A stretch of DNA of 64,000 bases from Rudaea sp. (GTDB lineage Bacteria; Pseudomonadota; Gammaproteobacteria; Xanthomonadales; Rhodanobacteraceae), in NCBI GenBank assembly GCA_031291055.1, contig JARLJU010000090.1, forward strand, positions 1 through 64,000. The letters run 5' to 3'. Each line of letters opens with the position of its first letter. The first letter of the stretch is position 1. Below are positions 58,924-64,000 of this stretch, piece by piece. Below the pieces are notes generated by a model, which saw nothing but the letters and a program-made list of their open reading frames with translations, was not told the origin of the DNA and did no database searches. Made by a program: the position numbers and the translations under genes.

Positions 58924-59808
58924 TCAATACTGGTAGTGCAGCGAAAGGTCGACGACAGTATTGGTTGCCTTCTGCGTGATCGGACTGTGCGCTGCCGAAC
59001 CTGTGAGTTGGCCGACCGCAATGTCGCCAGTGACAAACCAATGCTCCCGAAAGAACCAGATCGCGGAGATACCCGCGCCGTATGATTTGAGGCCCGCGTC
59101 GGCCTTGTATAGCGGATAGCCCGAGCGCGTCGCCTGAGCCGAGGTGACGCCGAACCACCGGCTCATATAGCGTGCATCACCGAAGGTGACGGTAGGGCCG
59201 GCGAACCAGAAAAAGCGCTCCGAGCTGCCGGGCAGCGGCAGGTAGGCGCCGATATCGCCGATCCAGCCATCGGTGCCGCCCAGACTGCGCCGTACATCGA
59301 TGCGCACCACCAAAGGGAACGCTGCCGACACCGCATATTCGCCAAATAGCTTGGACTCAGCCGCGAAATTGATGTTGCCTAGCCCATTGAGTCGGCCGGG
59401 ATCGTCGGCCATGCGGCGGCCCAGGTTGTAGCCTATGGCCACCCCCGCGCGCCAGTGATCCGCCCGCAGCAGATTCACGCCGACGCCCTCGCCCGTTGAA
59501 ACAAATAACAGGTCGCGATAGCGGATATCGAAGCTGGGGCCCGCGAGCACGTGATAGCGCTGGGTACCTTCGTATACCGGTCGCAGGCTGGCGGCGGCCC
59601 CGACCTGGACCTGCCATTCGGGCACCTTGGCCCCATAGAGTTTCATCAACGGGACACCGGCTGAGTATTGCCACTCGGCCAGAGGCGACGGTGTCTGCGC
59701 ATGAGCGCTGAAAGCGGCAACGACCGCCAGGGCAGCCGGCCACCGGGCCGCATTTCCCATCGGCGCTGCTGTTGCTGCTGTTGGCGATGGATTGCTGTAG
59801 TCCGCCAT
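58924..59808 (-). CDS. MipA/OmpV-family outer-membrane protein
   Basis: Start at MADYSNPSPTAATAAPMGNAARWPAALAVVAAFSAHAQ (294 residues), chosen for the GGAGGAC site just upstream; M17 of this protein is an alternative. After the signal peptide, LKLYGAKVPEWQVQVGAAASLRPVYEGTQRYHVLAGPSFDIRYRDLLFVSTGEGVGVNLL is the MipA/OmpV start, followed by strands ending in VVDLSLHYQY with the C-terminal aromatic expected of an outer-membrane beta barrel. Substrate unknown. Confidence 0.88.
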   Translation of the reverse strand: MADYSNPSPTAATAAPMGNAARWPAALAVVAAFSAHAQTPSPLAEWQYSAGVPLMKLYGAKVPEWQVQVGAAASLRPVYEGTQRYHVLAGPSFDIRYRDLLFVSTGEGVGVNLLRADHWRAGVAIGYNLGRRMADDPGRLNGLGNINFAAESKLFGEYAVSAAFPLVVRIDVRRSLGGTDGWIGDIGAYLPLPGSSERFFWFAGPTVTFGDARYMSRWFGVTSAQATRSGYPLYKADAGLKSYGAGISAIWFFREHWFVTGDIAVGQLTGSAAHSPITQKATNTVVDLSLHYQY

Positions 59809-59941
59809 TTGTCCTCCGTCACCGGGCGGATTGGCCGCACAAAGCCGGGCCTGCCGGCGACCGGCTCCTTCGAGAGTCGGCGCCCGGAGAAAATGGCACT
59901 CAGGTATGTCTTCCTGCTCTAGGAGGTCATGCTCACTTTCC

Positions 59942-60198
59942 ATTAAGACTACAAAATCCTTGCGGCTTTTTCAAAGCGCAGCGGCCTTGACTGTCATCGT
60001 GACCGCGCTGCCACTGAGCGCGTGTCGCTCGCTGACCTGCGCGCACTGTTGGCCGGCGCGGTAGCGGTGGCGCTGATCTCGCCGGCCGATATCAACGAGT
60101 TGTCGCAGATTTTCGCCGCGCGCGGGCAATACGCGGTGAGGCGCAACCAGGAACTGATCGCCTACGAGTCACCACGGCTTGAGTTGGTGACCCAGTAA
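59942..60198 (+). pseudogene. Possible broken lipoprotein gene
   Basis: One frame reads KTTKSLRLFQSAAALTVIVTALPLSACRSL with a good lipobox (LSAC) but no ATG at its start. The adjoining frame continues VSLADLRALLAGAVAVALISPADINELSQIFAARGQYAVRRNQELIAYESPRLELVTQ to a stop at 60196-60198. A frame change near 60030 would join them. Alternatively the 58-residue C-terminal ORF from the GTG at 60022 stands alone. Family not recognised. Confidence 0.35.
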
Positions 60199-60217
60199 GA
60201 GGCTACATTCCTGGCGA

Positions 60218-60248
60218 GAGACCGGCCCTGGGACCGGCTTTTTTTTGG
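60218..60248 (+). terminator. Terminator-like hairpin with T-run
   Basis: GACCGG-CCCTGGGA-CCGGCTTTTTTTT about 20 bases after the stop at 60198; the stem is short (CCGG/CCGG extendable with one mismatch) but the T-run is long. It supports transcription of the broken lipoprotein region in the past. Confidence 0.6.
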
Positions 60249-60364
60249 GGGTTTTTCGGCAATGCAATGCAGGACGAGAGCGGACCACGCTGGGCGGTTC
60301 CCTACTTGCAGACGGTAATGCCAGCTCCCAGGATTCAATAGGCTGGTTGCCGACCGAGAATCCA

Positions 60365-60415
60365 GCCCATGACCCGAACCGCAAGCACGGCAACCATGTT
60401 GACTATCTGGCCCCT
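60365..60415 (+). pseudogene. Decayed inverted copy of the histidine-rich protein gene
   Basis: The plus-strand frame reads AHDPNRKHG-NHVDYLAP, matching AHDPNHKHGPGCGHEAVPHGDHVDYL of the minus-strand gene at 60728-61081 but with the middle 12 residues deleted. 60365-60391 and the reverse complement of 60848-60874 are identical at 26 of 27 bases. Confidence 0.7.
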
Positions 60416-60695
60416 AGCGCGTTGCCGGCGTGCTCGCCCGGTCGTCCTGTGCATGCGATTGGCTCCTTGCCCTGCCGCCAGCGCGCGCCACCAAAATTTC
60501 CTCGTTTCTCGGCATATCCTGCTTGACGCCGTCGGCAGTGGCGAGTGGAGGTGCCATGCGCTGAAAGCCGATCTTATTTGCGCGCATGGTATCGATGTCG
60601 CCTGCGGAGGAACCCTGGGCGACAAAGTCGGGGGAGAGCGACAGTGCCATCAATGACAAAGCCAGCAGCAGGAGTTCGGTGTGTTTCGACATCAT
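60414..60695 (-). CDS. Small putative secreted protein
   Basis: 93 residues starting MMSKHTELLLLALSLMALSLSPDFVAQGSSAG, a plausible signal peptide, then a hydrophilic Arg/Ala-rich tail without recognised domain. Its 3' end abuts the inverted copy of the histidine-rich gene. No good ribosome-binding site. It may be a remnant. Confidence 0.35.
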   Translation of the reverse strand: MMSKHTELLLLALSLMALSLSPDFVAQGSSAGDIDTMRANKIGFQRMAPPLATADGVKQDMPRNEEILVARAGGRARSQSHAQDDRASTPATR

Positions 60696-60727
60696 GATGT
60701 TGCTCGGAGAACTTTCGTGCTGTGATG

Positions 60728-61081
60728 TCAGGCGAGCGTCAATGGACCGTGGTCATCACAGTGATCCCCATGGGGGTGATGCAGGTGGTTGCCAACCAAA
60801 TAGTCGACATGGTCGCCGTGTGGTACGGCCTCGTGGCCACAGCCAGGGCCGTGCTTGTGGTTCGGGTCATGGGCACCGCAAAGATGGCCAGGGGTGCACC
60901 GATCAGGATTGGTGTCGCTTATGGCGAGCACGTGCTCATCGATGTGATCGCCGTGCATATTGTGCAGGTGCCCGTCATGCAGATAGTCAACATGTCCCTC
61001 ATGGCGCACAGCGACGTGTCCGCATTGCGGCCCGTGCTGGTGAGGATGATCGGTGGGGTGTTGCAGAGAGCAGTCGACCAT
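60728..61081 (-). CDS. Histidine-rich, internally duplicated metal-binding protein
   Basis: Start at MVDCSLQHPTDHPHQHGPQCGHVAVRHEGHVDYL (117 residues). Two near-identical modules of ~55 residues share HGPxCGHxAVxHxxHVDYLxxxHLHxxHGDHxDxH (first about 15-52, second about 74-110). Roughly a quarter of residues are His, plus paired Cys (GPQCGH, CTPGHLCGAH). No signal peptide, so a cytoplasmic zinc/nickel/copper buffer or chaperone is the natural guess. I do not recognise a named family. It stands alone on its strand. Confidence 0.75.
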   Translation of the reverse strand: MVDCSLQHPTDHPHQHGPQCGHVAVRHEGHVDYLHDGHLHNMHGDHIDEHVLAISDTNPDRCTPGHLCGAHDPNHKHGPGCGHEAVPHGDHVDYLVGNHLHHPHGDHCDDHGPLTLA

Positions 61082-61462
61082 GGCGCTAACTCCTTGATGG
61101 GTTCCCGAGTCCGGATCCGGGGGACGCGGTTGCCCGGTGGACGGAAAGGAAAGCTTGTCAGTCGGCAACCCGCTTGATAAAGCGTAGAACTTAGTATCAC
61201 CACGTGCAAGCGGACAAGAGTGCCGTGTAGGCTACTCCCCGTCCTCTTTGGTGTTCGCGGATGGCCTGGAATCCTGCATCTATGATGCTCGTGGCTGGTC
61301 GGCGTCCATCTTGGACGCCAGCGAGTATCGCTAGGTGCATACAGAATAGCTAGCGCGGTACTGGATCTTGCGAAGGGCGTTGTTAGGTGGCAAACTCGCA
61401 ACACCGTTGCAAAAAACGCTTTGACGCCTCTTGAGCGTCTAGCGCCATTTCTGCAGCCCTCG
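61082..61462. other. Divergent intergenic region between the His-rich and DUF2946-like genes
   Basis: 380 bases without coding signal between two divergent genes; promoters for both are expected here. I see no clear Zur/Fur-type palindrome. Confidence 0.4.
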
Positions 61463-61804
61463 ATGTCGCGACGCTCGCTTTCCCTCCTACTCAGCCTCTT
61501 CCTGCTCCTCGGGCAGGCCTGTGGCGCTGTTCACGCGTTGTCGCATATTCATGTGCATCTGCAGGGCAATCCGTGTGCCACGCCCGCCGACACCGATCAG
61601 TGCGGGCCGGGCGATCCTGTCTGCCTGCAATGCCTGGCTTTTGCCGCTGCCACTGTGGCCATGCCTTCGCTGGGCTTCTGGCTGCTGATTGCTTGTGCGA
61701 GGCGCTGGCACTACCCACTGCTCGCCGCGCGGTACATAGCCCCCATAATTTCGCTGCGGCCCCGCAGCCGTGGCCCCCCTCTGTCTGGCAGATCGTCCGC
61801 GTAG
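61463..61804 (+). CDS. Small membrane-associated His/Cys protein, DUF2946-like
   Basis: 113 residues from MSRRSLSLLLSLFLLLGQACGAVHALSHIHVHLQGN. After a signal-like hydrophobic start come His and Cys residues (HALSHIHVHL, CATPADTDQCGPGDPVCLQCLAFAAATVAM), a second hydrophobic helix and a basic tail. This layout recalls DUF2946-type proteins found near copper/TonB genes. A TTG at 61421 would extend it. Its neighbours (His-rich protein, ExbB) suggest a metal-related role. Confidence 0.55.
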   Translation: MSRRSLSLLLSLFLLLGQACGAVHALSHIHVHLQGNPCATPADTDQCGPGDPVCLQCLAFAAATVAMPSLGFWLLIACARRWHYPLLAARYIAPIISLRPRSRGPPLSGRSSA

Positions 61805-62077
61805 TGCATTGGCGCGGGCACAGAGTCCCCGCGACACTTCCACGCCATCAGAGGTATTGCAATGCCCCATTTCCCGCTTCGAGCCGTCACGGCCGGCGCT
61901 GCGTCGGCGCGCCTGGATACGCGAGCGACCAATGCCGCTCAGGCCATGCGCTGCAAGCCCTATAGGGAGAACAGCCGTGCCGTGGCAGGACCGCACAGCA
62001 GCCGATCAGCTTCGAGTTGAACTGATTGCCGGATTCCTTCTGTAACTTCCGAACACTGAAATTCTCCAGGAGCTGCC

Positions 62078-62809
62078 ATGCAGGACCTCGGACTTCCCCA
62101 CCTCTGGGCGCAAGGCGATTTCGTCATTCGCGCGACCGCCATCATTCTGCTGATCATGTCGGTGCTGTCATGGATCGTGATTATCTCCAAGGCTTGGGAT
62201 CTGTTTCGTTTGCGGAAGATGGCAAATGGTGCAGAGAAACACTTCTGGCACTCAGAGGATTTCGATCACGCACTCGACACGCTTGGCGCCAACGATGGCA
62301 ATCCGTTTCGCATGCTGGCCATCACCGGCCGCGAAGCCGCGCAGCACCATCGCGCCAGCCAGACGCAACTGCGCGATGCCCTCGACATCTCCGACTGGCT
62401 GACCCGCTCGCTCAAGAGCGCAATTGACGAGGCCGTGGCACGCATGCAGTCGGGCCTGGCGGTGCTGGCCTCGGTGGGTTCGACGGCTCCGTTCGTCGGC
62501 CTGTTCGGCACTGTGTGGGGCATCTATCACGCTCTGATCAGCATCGGCGCCTCGGGCATGCCGACAATCGACAAGGTGGCCGGCCCCGTGGGCGAAGCAC
62601 TGATCATGACCGCCTTCGGTCTGGCAGTTGCCATCCCGGCCGTGCTTGGCTACAACGCGCTGAGCCGCGGCAACAAGGGCGTCATCAGCAAACTCAACCG
62701 GTTTGCGTACGACCTGCACACCTACTTCGTGACCGGCACCCACGTGCGCCCCACAACCCCGGGTACTCGCGCCGACGACAAGTCGGTGCGCCTGGCCGTC
62801 AAGAACTGA
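62078..62809 (+). CDS. exbB: ExbB/TolQ-type proton channel protein, orphan
   Basis: 243 residues with three helices: FVIRATAIILLIMSVLSWIVIISKAWDLFRL; MQSGLAVLASVGSTAPFVGLFGTVWGIYHALISIG; and VGEALIMTAFGLAVAIPAVLGYNAL. The GSTAPFVGLFGTVWGI and EALIMTAFGLAVAIPAV signatures define the ExbB/TolQ family. It should form the pentamer that harvests the proton gradient for TonB-dependent transport. CCAGGAG precedes the ATG. No exbD or tonB follows within the window; the next recognisable sequence is a DUF421 pseudogene. Confidence 0.93.
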   Translation: MQDLGLPHLWAQGDFVIRATAIILLIMSVLSWIVIISKAWDLFRLRKMANGAEKHFWHSEDFDHALDTLGANDGNPFRMLAITGREAAQHHRASQTQLRDALDISDWLTRSLKSAIDEAVARMQSGLAVLASVGSTAPFVGLFGTVWGIYHALISIGASGMPTIDKVAGPVGEALIMTAFGLAVAIPAVLGYNALSRGNKGVISKLNRFAYDLHTYFVTGTHVRPTTPGTRADDKSVRLAVKN

Positions 62810-63179
62810 CGCCCCACTGGGTTGCGAGTCCGGCGAACCCGATGCGACGACGCCTGAGTCGTTGCTGAGGCATTGGCGTTTGCGAGATCATTTGCCATGG
62901 GCGTAGCGCCCCACAATGTACGGTCTCGTCAACTATCGCTTCTGTTTGCGTCGTCGCGAGGCACCGCGCGCTCACCTTGCGTATATCGCAGCAAATTCGC
63001 TTTCGTTGTAGGAATACATCGGATGCCCGATTGCACATCATGTTTCTACACTGAACATACCCTCCCGCACAGCGAGACTGCATCGGTCGCATCGCATTGC
63101 GCCAGCTATGCAAGCTGATCAGATTTGGCGACGGAGCATGCGCGAAGACGCTCGCGGATAGCGACAGGATCTACTCAAA
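62810..63179. other. Gene-free region after exbB
   Basis: No credible ORF. exbD would be expected here in an intact operon but no ExbD-like frame is present. Confidence 0.45.
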
Positions 63180-63345
63180 ATGAACGTCGACATTTATTAA
63201 CAAGCGTTGTTCGCCACCAACGAGCATCTGGAATGGTAGCAGGCCATGTTGCGGGCCGCGTTCGTGTTTGTAGTCGCGTGGGCACTTTTACGGTTGGCTG
63301 GTAGGCGGTCCTTCGCGCAGAGAACCCCGTTCGAGCTGTTCAAGC
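63180..63345 (+). pseudogene. DUF421 (YetF-like) membrane protein pseudogene
   Basis: One frame reads MNVDIY-stop-QALFATNEHLEW-stop-QAMLRAAFVFVVAWALLRLAGRRSFAQRTPFELF, the N-terminus of a DUF421 protein (helix plus LRLAGRR.FAQ.TPF). Stops at 63198-63200 and 63237-63239 interrupt it, and after about 63340 the sequence changes to a topoisomerase fragment. Confidence 0.75.
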
Positions 63346-63369
63346 GCGACTACCTGGCCACGGAGAAGA

Positions 63370-64000
63370 AACAGGTCTTGCCGCGCCACGAGGCGAGGCC
63401 CTGATCACGCTCATCGAGGCCAACGCGCCGCAGTTGGCCGATCCGGTGCTTACTGCCGAATGGGAAGACCGCCTGATGCAGGTGGAAGCAGGCACCCTGG
63501 CACTTGAGGTCTTTGAGCGGGAGCCTAGCACCTGGTTGTCCGAGCTCATCGCTCGCTTGAAGTCCGTCGCACGTAGGGCGCCACAACGACCGGGCACGCC
63601 TCACGCTAGGCCGGACAGCACTGTGCCGTGCCCAACATGCGGCAAGCCCATGCGACAGCGCACCAGCTCCCGAGGACCCTTCTGGGGCTGCAGCGGCTTT
63701 CCAGCTTGCAACCACACCCAACCGGATGAGGGCGGCAAGCCGGGCGTGCGGCCAGCAGACTTGCAGGGAAAGACCACTCTTCAGGACCTACCTGGGCCAG
63801 CCCGCCAGTCTGCGAAGCCCCCGCCAGCAACAGCGGCGGTGCCGGTGCCTGCCGTCGCCGGCTCGCCTTGCCCCAGCTGTGCCGGCGGCCGGCTGATTGG
63901 CCGGGCCATGAAGGGCCCCGGCCGCCGCATCCTCGGATGTACCGGATTCCCGGCTTGCCGGCATTTCCAACGGCTGCCACAGCAGCAATCAACGCCGCCA
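63370..64000 (+). CDS. TopB-like topoisomerase III C-terminal part (5'-truncated, runs off window)
   Basis: The frame is open from about 63345 to the last base. GEALITLIEANAPQLADPVLTAEWEDRLMQVEAGTLALEVFERE is the end of the type IA topoisomerase core. Two zinc ribbons follow: CPTCGKPMRQRTSSRGPFWGCSGFPACNHTQPDE and CPSCAGGRLIGRAMKGPGRRILGCTGFPACRHF. The catalytic Tyr and N-terminal domains are absent because the gene is cut by the DUF421 remnant, so this is probably a pseudogene. TopB genes with this tail are common in integrative conjugative elements. The ORF track lists only shadow frames here. Confidence 0.8.

Noticed and set aside
59942-60198. Rz/Rz1-like overlapping lysis genes
   Set aside because: A lipobox in one frame overlapping another frame suggested this, but there are no holin or endolysin genes nearby and the frames fit a simple frameshift better.
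63350-63721. Minus-strand ORFs at the right edge
   Set aside because: They overlap a plus-strand frame with clear topoisomerase and zinc-ribbon motifs and have no features of their own.

Overview
The window reads as a GC-rich betaproteobacterial chromosome or megaplasmid segment, most likely Burkholderiaceae of the Cupriavidus/Ralstonia type. That is inferred from the family mix (DUF802-OmpA-DUF2894 locus, MhpA-type aromatic operon, split PqiA, polyamine-type ABC cassette) and the codon style; no 16S or other decisive marker is present. Layout: 1-2457 is the end of a three-gene operon with a very long coiled-coil protein (DUF802-type), a MotB/ZorB-like OmpA protein and a DUF2894-type protein. 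2479-6709 holds small membrane proteins, a solitary ClpP, an ArsR-SRPBCC pair and a single-chain dihydroxyacetone kinase closed by a clear terminator. At 6800-7100 lie a complete tRNA-Gly(UCC), the 3' part of a tRNA-Asn and a tyrosine-recombinase remnant. Together they look like the scar or edge of an integrated element. 7498-15873 is a catabolic/transport unit: a GlcD-type FAD dehydrogenase, a spermidine/putrescine-type ABC transporter with a fused double permease, a DapA-family lyase, an IclR regulator facing it, and proC. 16309-34672 is the most coherent system in the window. A compact secretion machine mixes type II secretion parts (GspE, GspF, GspG, three more pseudopilins, a TPR-secretin) with PilM/N/O/P- or MSHA-like parts and an IagB-like lytic transglycosylase. 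It carries an OmpR-type response regulator at its 3' end and is followed by a secreted AA10 chitin LPMO, a 980-residue GH18 chitinase with PKD and chitin-binding domains, and a CHASE2 histidine kinase. The inferred logic is sensing, then expression, then dedicated secretion of chitin-degrading enzymes. 34673-37480 is debris: an 8-bp microsatellite, a truncated META/HslJ protein, an IS5-family transposase relic and a frameshifted MFS pseudogene beside an MgtC-family gene. 37479-49455 is an envelope-defence block: a TolC-RND-adaptor efflux operon, two convergent TetR regulators, and pqiA1-pqiA2-pqiB-pqiC for MCE-type lipid transport. 49672-56662 is an aromatic ring-cleavage operon (two-domain VOC dioxygenase, FAH-family hydrolase, acyl-CoA synthetase, MhpA-like hydroxylase, outer-membrane phenol-pathway porin). 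The same palindrome, TGTCAT-K-ATGAC, sits upstream of the efflux operon, the pqi operon and the aromatic operon, which suggests one TetR-controlled solvent/aromatic regulon. 56663-64000 is gene-poor and eroded, with a PsiE-like membrane protein, a MipA/OmpV porin, a duplicated histidine-rich metal-binding protein with an inverted decayed copy, an orphan ExbB, a DUF421 pseudogene and, running off the end, the C-terminal zinc-ribbon part of a TopB-like topoisomerase typical of integrative conjugative elements. Many calls rest on motif recognition alone, because no database search was possible.
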